Origin: Geitlerinema sp. S16
Lineage (GTDB): Bacteria; Cyanobacteriota; Cyanobacteriia; Cyanobacteriales; Geitlerinemataceae
Reading direction: 5' to 3'
NCBI GenBank assembly: GCA_011390275.1
Contig: JAABST010000042.1
Coordinates: 1-37,755 of the forward strand
Length of the DNA stretch: 37,755 bases
The notes under the pieces were generated by a model. That model had not been told where the DNA came from. It worked only from the letters and a program-made list of their open reading frames with translations, and ran no database searches. The position numbers and the translations under genes were made by a program. Shown piece after piece: positions 1-8,640 of the stretch. How positions within the stretch are numbered: the stretch's first letter is position 1; each line of letters begins with the position of its first letter.

Positions 1-783
1 CACCCCATCCAGCGGCGAGTTGACCGTTGCATAGGATAGGCGTTCGCGCGTCCGTTCCACGATCGCGGCCTGCGCCTCCACTCGCTGCTCGGCGGTGGCG
101 ATCGTCCGCTCGCGACTGCTAACCTGCTCCTCGATCGCGAACACGGTTTGCTTCGCCGTCTCAAAGGCCGCGCGTTCAATCTCCGCCTGCTGTTGGGAGA
201 CCGCTCCATCGCGGGCTAATTGCTCAAATCGTTCCGCATCGGCACGGGCGCGATCGCGTCCCACGATCGCCTCCGCTACCCGCGCCCGCGTCTCGGCCAA
301 ATCAAACCGCGCTTTTTCCACTTCAGCTCGCCGCGCCCCAAGTTCCGCCTCGGCTTCGTCTACATCTCCAAGCAACAGCCGATCGTCAATTTGCGCCAAC
401 ACCTGCCCCGCAAACACCACGTCTCCGGCATCCACGGTCATCGTCAACACCTGACCATCCACGCGCGATTTGGCCGAAACCATACGCGCGGGCTGGGTTG
501 TGCCGGTGTATTGCGTCTCGTCGTCGGATCGGCGTATCTGGACGATCGCCACGTCAACGGTCACCGGCTGCGTCGTTGTGGCTTCTGCGCGGTTACCAGA
601 GCCGTCCCGAGCGGAATCGGCGCTGTCATCGCTGGCCGCACAGCCACCGATCAAGCCACCGACTACGATGACGCTCATCAGCCGTCCCCAAAGGCGCTGC
701 GGCGATGGACGCTGAGGCGATCGGCGGTGATGGTCAGCGAGATCGCGCTGGATTGCAGTGAAGCGAAAAGCGAAGTCTGTCAC
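1..783 (-). CDS. RND/HlyD-type periplasmic adaptor (membrane fusion) lipoprotein, 3' end missing
   Basis: Open on the minus strand from a GTG at 783 to the window edge, so only about the first 261 residues are visible. The N-terminus is Arg-rich and followed by a short hydrophobic stretch ending LIGGC, which reads as a lipobox; the mature protein would be an inner-membrane-anchored lipoprotein. Then comes an ETQYTGTTQPARMVSAKSRV segment and a lipoyl-like half motif (GDVVFAGQVLAQIDDR). A long Ala/Glu/Arg-rich alpha-hairpin follows (AEAELGARRAEVEKARFDLAE... to ...VEAQAAIVERTRERL), and the return lipoyl motif (YATVNSPLDGV) sits at the edge. This order is that of adaptors linking an inner-membrane pump to an outer-membrane channel; the pump itself is outside the window. 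Start is uncertain: TTG at 813, GTG at 783 and ATG at 678 are in frame. The ATG would leave a 12-residue signal without positive charge, so I prefer the GTG. No clear ribosome binding site. Confidence 0.8.
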   Translation of the reverse strand, partial: MTDFAFRFTAIQRDLADHHRRSPQRPSPQRLWGRLMSVIVVGGLIGGCAASDDSADSARDGSGNRAEATTTQPVTVDVAIVQIRRSDDETQYTGTTQPARMVSAKSRVDGQVLTMTVDAGDVVFAGQVLAQIDDRLLLGDVDEAEAELGARRAEVEKARFDLAETRARVAEAIVGRDRARADAERFEQLARDGAVSQQQAEIERAAFETAKQTVFAIEEQVSSRERTIATAEQRVEAQAAIVERTRERLSYATVNSPLDGV

Positions 784-1347
784 GAGTTGAAGGTGCGCTA
801 CAAAAGGGGTCAATCAAAAAGCTCGTTCGTCTGACTGTCTGACGCTTTTAACATTATGTTACAAAGTTCCACTCAGAGCGGTCAGGTTTATGAGTGCGGA
901 AGACGTCAACCGTCAATCATGGGTGCAACTTCTCCGGTTCGCTGATGTCAGTCTTGCACTGTTGCCGATCGTGGCTGACGAAAGACGTTAGCGGGACGAT
1001 CGACAAAACAGTCTTGTAGTAGTTACGCGCAACACTCTGGGTTGTATTTAATTTTTTTGTATTTTTTTGTTTGTATAGCAGAAACCGATTGTATTAGGAC
1101 ACTCTCATTCAAGCTAAAAACCGCACTTCGACTCCGCTCAGTGCTCTTCAGCTTTTTTTGATACGTCCTAACCAAATCGGTTTCTGCTATATTTGAAGTG
1201 ATGCAAATTATTGTGCAAATCCAAGTGACGCAAAAACGCGCACCGATCGCCTCGCTTTAATGCAGTGACGATCGGTACAGCAGTTTAATTTAGATCGGAC
1301 ATCAATCGCGCGATCGAGGGCGTGAACGGCGATCGGCGCTTCAGGAT
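784..1347. other. Intergenic stretch with one MITE-like element
   Basis: No convincing gene in these 564 bases. A T-rich patch near 1050-1070 carries a 10-base direct repeat (ATTTTTTTGT twice), and the MITE-like element at 1074-1191 lies immediately after it. The stretch separates the adaptor gene from the ABC-2 permease, both on the minus strand, so they are probably not one transcript. Confidence 0.6.
1074..1191. repeat. MITE-like element, family A copy 1
   Basis: A 118-bp element with imperfect terminal inverted repeats. The left end reads TATAGCAGAAACCGATTGTA and the right end, read in reverse complement, starts TATAGCAGAAACCGATTTGG. The ends are TA-flanked, as expected of IS630/Tc1-type insertion. 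The interior holds the palindromic core CACTTCGACTCCGCTCAGTG. A second copy in opposite orientation lies at 9792-9907, and a degenerate one at about 18495-18587. No transposase is encoded; it would have to be mobilised in trans. Confidence 0.8.
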
Positions 1348-3036
1348 CTAGCGTTCAACAAGGCGGCGAACATCCGATCGACCAAGGGTCTCGATCGATC
1401 GCTTGAAGTGATGGGTAAACAAGCCTGTGGCCGCCAGTTGCCAGATGAAGGTACCGAGCAAGGCTGTTAAGCTCACGTGGTTGATCGAAAAGGTGGAGCC
1501 AGCGAAGACAAAGAGCGTCCAAAGATTAGTGGCGTTTCTCACGGGCAGACCGGCAATCCCCAACACCAAGGGCGGCACAACGAACAAGACAAAGAAACAG
1601 GCCAACGTCACCGCATGACGCTGCTTCAGTTTCCAGTGCAAAATATGTTGCAGAATGCTCGAAAACATCAGCATCGAAGCAAACGCCGCCAGAATAATTC
1701 CGGTCGCCTTCCAGCCCATATCGTTCGTCCAGTACTCATGCATCCCGATGACCCAGGCGAGACAGACCCCGCAGGCGGCGATGAGCTGAAGCGCGATCGC
1801 CAGGGTGGGCGGGCTTTTTTCACCGACGAGCAAATCAATCCAGATCGATCGACGGGTTCCCGACTCTGCCGACGTTTCGGCGGCGTTGACGTGGTGGTAA
1901 CGCGCCCAGTCCTGCACGCTCTGGCGACGCGGCATCAGGATCAGGTTCAGCGCGATCGTCACCACAAGATAAAAGGCCGACATGAAATACAGCATCGGCT
2001 CCCAGTTAATCCGATCTAAGCTGGGAGTCTTTGCCGCAAACCCAAGCCAGAACAGCGTCAATTCGCCTGTGAGCCAATAGGTTTGCGTTTTTGAGAGCAG
2101 GGTCGCCTTGGAATTACGAAACAGCCGACCGAGCGCCTGCCAGATCCAATAAATCCCGATGCCCGTCCACACCCAGCAAAAGCTCATCAAGGCAAAACGT
2201 GACTGACTGAGCGGTATGATCCACCAGTGAAACACGGCGCTGCGATTGGCTAAATCACCAAAAAATTCCTCGGGAATGGCAAACAAAACGTAGAGCAGAC
2301 CGACGACGGGATACAGCGCCGAACTACTGAACAGTACGCCGAGCCATGCCTGATTGGTTCCAAGGCAGGCGATCAGCATCGCGCTACAAAAGAACAGCAC
2401 GGCAATCTCGATCGCGGAGACATAAAACAGCGCCAGATTTAGCACAGTGTAGCCGCCCATTAGCGTCACATAGGCGTGCAGCGGAATTGCGGCGAGTACG
2501 GCGAGATAGACCATCGCCGGAACGCCGAGAATTTTCCCGAGGAAGATGCGATCGCCCGTTTGAGGCGTCAGGCGCAAAAAGTCGAGCGTACCGGTTTGGC
2601 GCTCTTTGGCGTAGTTGGCGATGAGCTGATACACCCCGCCCAGCACCAGGACGGCGATCAGTCCTGCGCCGAGGGTGTAGGAAAAGTTGGAGTGCCAGCG
2701 AATCCAGTCAATCTGGACGACCCCATCGGCATTAAACAGACAGCCATAGACCTTGGGATCGTCGAGGCAATAGTCGTGATGCTGGGGACGTAAGGGAACA
2801 TCGGTCGGAGGTAAGGAAGCGCGAAACAGGAAGTAGAGCAGACCTTGGGCGAGCAGCGACAGCCCGAGGGCGAGACTCAGATTGCGGGGCTTGAGCTGGC
2901 CTTTGAGTTCGCGCAGCAGTTGGGGGTTAACGTTGCCGATCGCATTTAGGAGGCGATCGCCGATCCGCTCAAAGGTGGGCGGGGCGGACGGGTTGGGGGA
3001 ACTGGGAGACATGGGCGTTCCGGGAGAGGTGGACAC
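1348..3036 (-). CDS. ABC-2 type transporter permease
   Basis: 562-residue polytopic membrane protein. After a Pro/Ser-rich N-terminal tail, a first membrane segment lies near residues 50-70. A second begins near 115 (LGAGLIAVLVLGGVYQLI) and is followed by the cytosolic element KERQTGTLDFLRLTPQTGDR, which is the ExxxGTLExLxxTP coupling motif of ABC-2 permeases. Many more hydrophobic segments follow to the C-terminus. The cognate ATPase lies directly upstream on the same strand (3250-4242, 213 bp gap), so this is most likely one exporter, substrate unknown. Such permease/ATPase pairs are common in cyanobacteria and are usually annotated only generically. The ATG start at 3036 has no strong ribosome binding site. 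Confidence 0.88.
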   Translation of the reverse strand: MSTSPGTPMSPSSPNPSAPPTFERIGDRLLNAIGNVNPQLLRELKGQLKPRNLSLALGLSLLAQGLLYFLFRASLPPTDVPLRPQHHDYCLDDPKVYGCLFNADGVVQIDWIRWHSNFSYTLGAGLIAVLVLGGVYQLIANYAKERQTGTLDFLRLTPQTGDRIFLGKILGVPAMVYLAVLAAIPLHAYVTLMGGYTVLNLALFYVSAIEIAVLFFCSAMLIACLGTNQAWLGVLFSSSALYPVVGLLYVLFAIPEEFFGDLANRSAVFHWWIIPLSQSRFALMSFCWVWTGIGIYWIWQALGRLFRNSKATLLSKTQTYWLTGELTLFWLGFAAKTPSLDRINWEPMLYFMSAFYLVVTIALNLILMPRRQSVQDWARYHHVNAAETSAESGTRRSIWIDLLVGEKSPPTLAIALQLIAACGVCLAWVIGMHEYWTNDMGWKATGIILAAFASMLMFSSILQHILHWKLKQRHAVTLACFFVLFVVPPLVLGIAGLPVRNATNLWTLFVFAGSTFSINHVSLTALLGTFIWQLAATGLFTHHFKRSIETLGRSDVRRLVER

Positions 3037-3249
3037 GGAAATTTGGGGGATACCGATCGGGGAGTTAATCGTTGCCGATTCTTAACGATGCAGACCCTTC
3101 AAACTCTCTCAATCTCTTTCATTACAAAGATTCTAGCGATTGAGAGTTCGTTCTGTGGATCTTGCTAGTTCCGATAACTACAGTTATGGGCAGTTTGTTT
3201 TCGGTGACTTTACATAGACCTTTAGAAGAAATTTTGATCGCGATGATCG

Positions 3250-4242
3250 CTACGACACTTGCTGATGGCCGAGCTTAAGAAAAATGTCTTCGAGACTTTC
3301 CTGGGTACGGTGAAATTCACTGACAGGAATGTCGGCCAGGATGATCGATCGGAGCAATGCGGTGCAGTCCTCGACGCTGCCGGAAAAGTCCACCGTTAAA
3401 CTGCGGCGATCGGGCGACGGCGCCCAGCTTTCAATATGAGGGGCGCGGGACAGCAAATCGGCAAGCTGCTCAAATCCGTCTGAAAACTTAATAAAAATTT
3501 GCTGACGGCTGAGGCGATGGTACAGGCTTTCAAGGCTCGTACTTTCGACGAGACAACCCAGCTCAACAATGCCGATCGAGGTACACAGTTCAGCCAAATC
3601 GCTCAGCACGTGCGACGAAATTAAAATCGTCATCCCCGCCTCCTGTAGCGTTTGGATCACCTCACGAAACTGCCGCCGCGCGATCGGATCAAGCCCCGAA
3701 ACCGGCTCATCGAGCAACAGCAAAATCGGCTCATGCACGATCGTCCGAGCCAAACCAAGACGCTGTTTCATCCCGCGCGAAAGTTCCGTAATCGGACTGT
3801 TTCGCTTGTAGGTCAGTTGCACCAGTTCGAGAACTTCGTGCAGCCTTTGGGTTCGCTTTGGATCGCGCAATTCGTAGAGACGTGCGTAGTAGTCGAGATA
3901 ATCCCAAACCGTCAGATCTTCGTAGAGTGGATAGTCGTCCGGAAGATAGCCCAAATAGCGCTTAATCGTGGTATTCGTCCGATCGCGAAGCAGACGCTCA
4001 CCGTGAATATAGATCTCACCCGTCGTCGGCTCCTCCGCTGCGGCAAGCATCCGAATTAACGTCGTTTTGCCCGCCCCATTCGGACCAATTAAGCCGTAAA
4101 CTTCACCGGGCGAAATCTTGAGATCAATGCTATTAACCGCAAGATGATGGTCGAATTGCTTCGTTAAATCACGGGTCTCGATCGCAAATTCAGGCGACGG
4201 TAGTGGTTCTGTGAGGAGGTGAGAATCAGTGAGTTCTCGCAT
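3250..4242 (-). CDS. ABC transporter ATP-binding protein (ABC-2 exporter partner)
   Basis: 330 residues from the ATG at 4242. Walker A GPNGAGKTT is at 53-61, the signature is LSRGMKQ at 154-160 (consensus LSGGQ or LSGGM, so Gly to Arg at the third position), Walker B ILLLLDE at 173-179, D-loop SGLD, and the switch histidine H211 in ISSHVLSDL. The C-terminal ~90 residues form the accessory region usual for ABC-2 and CcmA-like ATPases. It sits upstream of the permease on the same strand and should energise it. A GTG at 4299 would add 19 residues reading VFLYLFLLSACT, which makes no sense on a cytosolic ATPase, so I took the ATG. Neither start has a good ribosome binding site. Confidence 0.9.
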   Translation of the reverse strand: MRELTDSHLLTEPLPSPEFAIETRDLTKQFDHHLAVNSIDLKISPGEVYGLIGPNGAGKTTLIRMLAAAEEPTTGEIYIHGERLLRDRTNTTIKRYLGYLPDDYPLYEDLTVWDYLDYYARLYELRDPKRTQRLHEVLELVQLTYKRNSPITELSRGMKQRLGLARTIVHEPILLLLDEPVSGLDPIARRQFREVIQTLQEAGMTILISSHVLSDLAELCTSIGIVELGCLVESTSLESLYHRLSRQQIFIKFSDGFEQLADLLSRAPHIESWAPSPDRRSLTVDFSGSVEDCTALLRSIILADIPVSEFHRTQESLEDIFLKLGHQQVS

Positions 4243-4299
4243 GGTGCAAGCCGATAGGAGGAACAAATACAGAAAAACTCGTGGGGTGCGAGTGGTCAC

Positions 4300-4751
4300 C
4301 GTTTTGGCTACAGCGCGATCGTACTCGGTTTCGGAAGCAGGCCAAGCCTAAGTCTAGACAGTTTTGAAGGTGGATCTTCCGCACACTCTTAGAGACGACG
4401 GGTCTAGCGTCATCAACTGACTTCTCTAAATAGACGGTTGATCCATTGAGATTGTGGAATACAGTCCTACACTGATTCAAACGGAATTATTACAGAACAG
4501 ATGAAGACTGTAATTTAACGTAGCACTCACAAGGATCGAAGCGATATCACTCGCCCAGTCAGCTATGGTCCGATCGCCTTTAACAACCTTCTCGAACAAT
4601 TTCCCATCAAGAAACGCCACGATTTATTCAAATCGCGGCGTTTCTTGAACAAGCTTTTAAGCTTGGGTATATTCAGTCACGAATACTAGAAGCATGACTC
4701 GATCGTGGCAAAGTTGAGGATATCGCACAACAGACGATTAATCCTTAGAGG
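4300..4751. other. Intergenic stretch with a strong hairpin
   Basis: No convincing gene in this stretch. It holds the long inverted repeat at 4608-4647, followed by a small palindrome, CAAGCTTTTAAGCTTG, at 4650-4665. The rest looks like ordinary intergenic sequence between cyAbrB and the ATPase gene, both on the minus strand. Confidence 0.5.
4608..4647. terminator. 18-bp-stem hairpin downstream of cyAbrB gene
   Basis: Arms CAAGAAACGCCACGATTT (4608-4625) and AAATCGCGGCGTTTCTTG (4630-4647) pair at 17 of 18 positions around a 4-base ATTC loop. The hairpin starts about 105 bp past the stop of the minus-strand regulator gene, so a terminator role for that transcript is plausible. There is no U-run directly after the stem on the minus strand, so it may instead be an RNA processing or stability hairpin, or a repeat. 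Confidence 0.5.
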
Positions 4752-5135
4752 CTAATCCTCAAAATCGCTGAGATCGACCTGCTTGAGCTGGATATGCTTG
4801 TAGCCGAGTTTGATTTCAAACTCATCACCAGGTTTCAGACCCATTTCTTGGGTATAGGTCGAACCGATCACAATTTGACCATTTTTGTGAACACTTACAC
4901 GATACGTTGGTTCACGCCCGCGCCCGTCTTTCACACCTTCGGGATCAAGCGGTATTCCTTTTGCAGCAAGGACAGCGTCGTAAAAGTCAGTCAGATTAAC
5001 ACGTGTTTGATCGTTCTTTGTAATCGTGTAGTATCCGCATTGCTTTGCTGTTTCGCGCCGAGGCAAGTGCGAAGACTCTTTGACTTTTGCCAGCAACGCT
5101 TTGCCCGTTAAGGGCGTCGTAGGCAGTTCGCTCAT
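4752..5135 (-). CDS. cyAbrB-family transcriptional regulator
   Basis: 127 residues from the ATG at 5135 (MSELPTTPLTGKALLAKVKE). The sequence is the characteristic cyanobacterial AbrB: the N-terminal half contains LPRRETAKQCGYYT and RVNLTDFYDAVLAAKGIPLD. The C-terminal half is the SpoVT/AbrB-like DNA-binding fold, with YRVSVHKNGQIVIG, MGLKPGDEFEIKLGYKHI. Unlike most AbrB proteins, the DNA-binding fold is C-terminal in this family. Known members (CalA/CalB; cyAbrB1/cyAbrB2) are dimeric regulators of carbon/nitrogen balance, hydrogenase and cell-division genes; I cannot tell from sequence alone which paralogue this is. A GTG at 5156 would add seven residues that family members lack, so the ATG is preferred. 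Confidence 0.93.
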   Translation of the reverse strand: MSELPTTPLTGKALLAKVKESSHLPRRETAKQCGYYTITKNDQTRVNLTDFYDAVLAAKGIPLDPEGVKDGRGREPTYRVSVHKNGQIVIGSTYTQEMGLKPGDEFEIKLGYKHIQLKQVDLSDFED

Positions 5136-6080
5136 TGGCTTAACTAACTTCTCCACCTAGTTCTGAATTCGATCTGTTTTAAGGAAATTGTTTCCCTAAT
5201 TAAGAATATAACTGAAAATTGCTTTTTTTGACATCAGAAAAATATTTTTGTCTGACATTCATGAAAATATCTTCGTTAATCCGGGGCAATTATAGAAGTT
5301 TGAGCTTCCAGATTCAAATAAAATCCGTATACAGCGTTTTTTATTTGCAGCTGATTTAAAGTTCACGCGCGACTTTTTGCTTGAAGTCAATCAAAACAGG
5401 CGATCCGATTGAGGTGGGAGTGCCGATATCTTTTGACGCTAAAAATGACGGGTCAACAGGGCTTCGTTTCTGAGCGTTAGAGCCGCAGGACAGATTGGAA
5501 ACGGCGAATAAGTGATCGATCGTCAGACCAGAAGGGTACGATTCGGTCGCTTCACGATCGACACTTCAGTACGGTAGAAGACTGACCTGGAGAAATCTCG
5601 TCGGGGGAGAAAGCCGTCAGTGCGATCTGCCGAAAATAAAGAAATTAGACAGAGGCGCTGACTAATTTTTTGAGGCGAGGCGCAAGGAAAAAGTGGACGA
5701 AAATAGGTATATCAGAGAAGCGGTCAATCGCCCCGGTTTCCTTGGATTGACAAACTAACTCACGATCGAAATATCACGGAATGCAATTTTATGGGGTACG
5801 TGACTTTTTGTCGCGTCTTGGCAATATACGATCTCGGCTCTCTCAACTGGATTGCGGGCTTAAAAAGCAGACTTGTTTTTAAGCTTTGATAGTGTGTCAC
5901 CTCAACTTGCCATACGTCAAGCCACGTTCATGCAATATGACTTTATGCTGAGGATTAATCATAATCATCCTCAATCATCCCATCGTGGATCTTGCGATCG
6001 TTTGCGGCTTATGAACTTGCGAACAGTGCGTCGAAGACTCATCTCTGTTAGTACATGATTTAGAGTACTCAGGAGCGTTA

Positions 6081-6116
6081 CCCAAAGGGCGCAAAGCCTT
6101 TGGGCTAGACGTTTTT
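6081..6116 (+). terminator. Terminator-like hairpin with T-run
   Basis: CCCAAAGG (6081-6088) pairs perfectly with CCTTTGGG (6097-6104) around an 8-base loop, and TTTTT follows at 6112-6116. The shape fits an intrinsic terminator for a rightward transcript. No plus-strand coding gene lies upstream, so the transcript would be noncoding, or this is simply one of the small palindromic repeats common in cyanobacteria. Confidence 0.45.
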
Positions 6117-6354
6117 CTGTCGGTATATTCCGATCATCATTCTCGCTGAGAGTGGAGCCGGAAACCCTAGGTTAGGATTCGGGTGGGCTGTATCGTTTGT
6201 TGGTTGAGCGAAGGGGGGAGAGTACCGGATTGAATTGGCTCAGGAAGGGATGGAGAGACCGGAAATCATCGCCCTTTCACGAATAAATTAATGAGAGGTT
6301 GTTCGCGATGGCGATCGCAACCGATACGCCGATACGCTAATAGTAGGAATGCAT

Positions 6355-6358
6355 GGAG
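6355..6358 (+). promoter_or_regulatory. Ribosome binding site that fixes the GH133 start
   Basis: GGAG lies 7 bases before the ATG at 6366. It supports that start over an in-frame codon 75 bases upstream, whose extension (Arg/Ser/Trp-rich) is not protein-like. Confidence 0.65.
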
Positions 6359-6365
6359 ATCTCGG

Positions 6366-8528
6366 ATGACAATTCGATTCGGGGAAGTGATCGTCGGCGA
6401 TCTGTCGCAGGCAGAACGGCGAGAATGGCTCGTGACGAACGGGATTGGGGGTTATGCCTGTGGGACGGTCGCGGGTATTTTGACGCGGCACTATCACGGG
6501 TTGATGATCGCGGCGCTGGCTCCACCTAACGATCGCCGGTTGTTGCTCACGAAACTCGACGAGACCGTATATTACGACGGTGGACAATATTCGCTGTTTA
6601 CGAATCGCTGGGCAACGGGGCTGGTCGCGCCTCCAGGTCATCGCTACATTCAGCACTTTTGTCTGGAAGGCCGAATTCCCACCTGGACGTTTAGCTGTGG
6701 TGACGCGCTGTTAGAAAAGCGGATTTGGATGGAGCAGGGAGAAAATACGACCTATGTGCAGTACCGGCTACGGCGAGCCCAAATGCCGATCTCGATATTT
6801 GCGAAGGTGCTGGTGAACGATCGCAGTCATCACGGTGGATCGGTGCGGCATGAGTGGCACTGTGAGCCGGTACGCCGGGGGGCGTGCGTCTGGTCGGGAC
6901 AGACGGGAACGCCGCTCTACGTCACGAGCGATCACGGACGGATGAATGTTTGCTACGACTGGCACTTTGGCTTTCAGCTTCAGCGTGAATATGAACGCGG
7001 GACGGGCTGCACCGAGGATCATCTGCATTTGGCAACGATCGAGGCGACGATCGCTCAGGGGGAAACCTTAATGATCGTCGCTTCAACTCAGCCGGTATCG
7101 GCGGCGAATCCAGAAAATACGTCGATTCGGGATGGTGACGCCGCTTTAGATCGGTCGCGGCAGCACGATCGCGCCCAGCTCGATCGCTGGCAGACGACAC
7201 GCCTCACGAAAAGCGGCGAGACGGGTCAAGTCGGTGCGGTTCCCTCAACCGATCCAGACTGGATTCAGCAACTGGTGCTGGCCGCAGATAGTTTTATCGT
7301 CGAGCGTCCCCGATCAGATGGCAGTCTCGGGCATAGCATTATTGCGGGGTATCCCTGGTTTCGAGATTGGGGGCGTGATGCGGCGATCGCCTTACCGGGT
7401 TTAACCCTGACGACGGGACGCTACACGCTAGCTCGATCGATCCTCAAATCGATGGCTCGCTTTTTTCATCAGGGTTTGTTACCAAATATCTTCCCCGATG
7501 CGATCAGTAAAGCGAGCTACAACACGATCGACGCGACGCTCTGGTATGTCGAAGCGGTTCGCGCCTACGTCGAACATACGGGAGACCTGACGACCCTGGC
7601 GGACTTGTTTCCGCTGCTGCAAGAGGCGATCGATTGGTACGAGCGAGGAACCCTGTTTAACATTGGGATGGACACGACCGATGGGCTGATTCGTGGGGGT
7701 TCGCCCGAAACGCAACTCACCTGGATGGATGTTAAGATCGACGGACAGGCTGTGACGCCTCGATCGGGTAAAGCCGTCGAAATTAATGCGCTCTGGTACA
7801 ACGCGCTGCGATCCATGGCCGCCTTTACCGTGCAGCTTCAATCTTCCATATCTCCTATATCGACGGCAGCTCCAAGCCGTACCAGCGATCTCATTTCTCA
7901 CGAAACGAATCACTACGCCCGACTCGCAGATCGTGTAGAACGGAGTTTTCAATTCTTTTGGAATCCGAGTATGGGCTGTTGTTACGACACGATCGACGGC
8001 CCCAACGGTGATGACTCGGCTCTGCGTCCCAATCAGATTTTCGCGGTTTCGCTTCACTACAGCCCGCTAGTTGCAGCACGCCAACGCGCGATCGTCGATC
8101 AGTGTGGCGCCAAGCTGCTGACCTCCGGCGGACTGCGATCGCTCTCCCCCGACAACCCGAACTATCGCGGTCGTTATCGTGGCAACGTTCAAGCCCGCGA
8201 TCGGGCGTACCATCAAGGAACCGTCTGGGCGTGGCTCATCGGTGCCTTCGCGATCGCCCATCTACGCGTCCATGATGATTGGCAAGCCGCTCAAGATCTC
8301 CTTGCCCCCTTTGCCGACCGTCTCCAAGAGGCCGGAATCGGCAGTCTAAGCGAAATTTTTGACGGCGATCCGGTACACCGACCCCGAGGCTGCATCGCCC
8401 AAGCCTGGAGCGTCGCCGAGGTACTACGCGCATGGCATATCATCGATGCACGACGCCAGCAGGATGGTATCAACGATCGTCCACCCCCCCCGACATCGCC
8501 TCTGTCTCTACAACATCTCCCCGATTAA
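6366..8528 (+). CDS. Amylo-alpha-1,6-glucosidase (GH133-type glycogen debranching enzyme)
   Basis: 720 residues. The N-terminal domain of this family is recognisable from REWLVTNGIGGYACGTVAG and RHYHGLMIAAL (residues about 19-50). The catalytic (alpha/alpha)6-barrel carries GYPWFRDWGRDAAIALPGL at 328-346, with the acidic residues of the active site, and YHQGTVWAWL at 615-624. It should hydrolyse alpha-1,6 branch stubs of glycogen, working with phosphorylase and possibly with GlgX/isoamylase-type debranchers elsewhere in the genome. Length and domain order are normal for the bacterial/archaeal branch. The start is set by a ribosome binding site (6355-6358). The next gene on the strand, CobU, is 112 bp downstream and functionally unrelated. 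It stands alone, without glg neighbours. Confidence 0.9.
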   Translation: MTIRFGEVIVGDLSQAERREWLVTNGIGGYACGTVAGILTRHYHGLMIAALAPPNDRRLLLTKLDETVYYDGGQYSLFTNRWATGLVAPPGHRYIQHFCLEGRIPTWTFSCGDALLEKRIWMEQGENTTYVQYRLRRAQMPISIFAKVLVNDRSHHGGSVRHEWHCEPVRRGACVWSGQTGTPLYVTSDHGRMNVCYDWHFGFQLQREYERGTGCTEDHLHLATIEATIAQGETLMIVASTQPVSAANPENTSIRDGDAALDRSRQHDRAQLDRWQTTRLTKSGETGQVGAVPSTDPDWIQQLVLAADSFIVERPRSDGSLGHSIIAGYPWFRDWGRDAAIALPGLTLTTGRYTLARSILKSMARFFHQGLLPNIFPDAISKASYNTIDATLWYVEAVRAYVEHTGDLTTLADLFPLLQEAIDWYERGTLFNIGMDTTDGLIRGGSPETQLTWMDVKIDGQAVTPRSGKAVEINALWYNALRSMAAFTVQLQSSISPISTAAPSRTSDLISHETNHYARLADRVERSFQFFWNPSMGCCYDTIDGPNGDDSALRPNQIFAVSLHYSPLVAARQRAIVDQCGAKLLTSGGLRSLSPDNPNYRGRYRGNVQARDRAYHQGTVWAWLIGAFAIAHLRVHDDWQAAQDLLAPFADRLQEAGIGSLSEIFDGDPVHRPRGCIAQAWSVAEVLRAWHIIDARRQQDGINDRPPPPTSPLSLQHLPD

Positions 8529-8567
8529 GCCTCCACGTCTGAGTTCAAGACCTACACTCAACATCAA

Positions 8568-8600
8568 GATTGTGTCGAGATTGTGTCGAGATTGTGTCGA
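8568..8600. repeat. Three perfect tandem copies of an 11-bp unit
   Basis: GATTGTGTCGA is repeated three times without a mismatch between the debranching-enzyme stop and the CobU start. Identical units suggest recent slippage expansion; a regulatory role is possible but not shown. Confidence 0.85.
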
Positions 8601-8640
8601 GTCCTCAGCGATTTGTAATCGCGATTTCCCCCTTGCCGTC

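Larger units (their letters stand above)
5136..6365. other. Gene-free 1.2 kb between divergent genes
   Basis: No ORF here has recognisable content; the longest (61 codons at 5873) does not look like protein. The part next to cyAbrB (5160-5350) is markedly A/T-rich and probably holds its promoter and 5' leader. An imperfect palindrome TGAGGATTAATCATAATCATC... lies near 5948-5972. A terminator-like hairpin at 6081-6116 points rightward although no gene precedes it on the plus strand, which suggests an untranslated RNA or a remnant. Confidence 0.45.

Noticed and set aside
95..834. Overlapping plus-strand ORFs rich in Arg, Ser and Ala
   Set aside because: Shadows of the minus-strand adaptor gene, whose lipobox, lipoyl and coiled-coil pattern is coherent.
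4226..4480. 84-codon minus-strand ORF overlapping the ATPase start
   Set aside because: No recognisable protein character; it overlaps the N-terminus of a solid gene in another frame.
5873..6058. 61-codon plus-strand ORF in the long gap
   Set aside because: Low-complexity, His/Arg-rich, no ribosome binding site, no family resemblance.
8568..8600. CRISPR-like array
   Set aside because: Units are contiguous with no spacers; a simple tandem repeat. No cas gene or repeat-spacer array occurs in the window.
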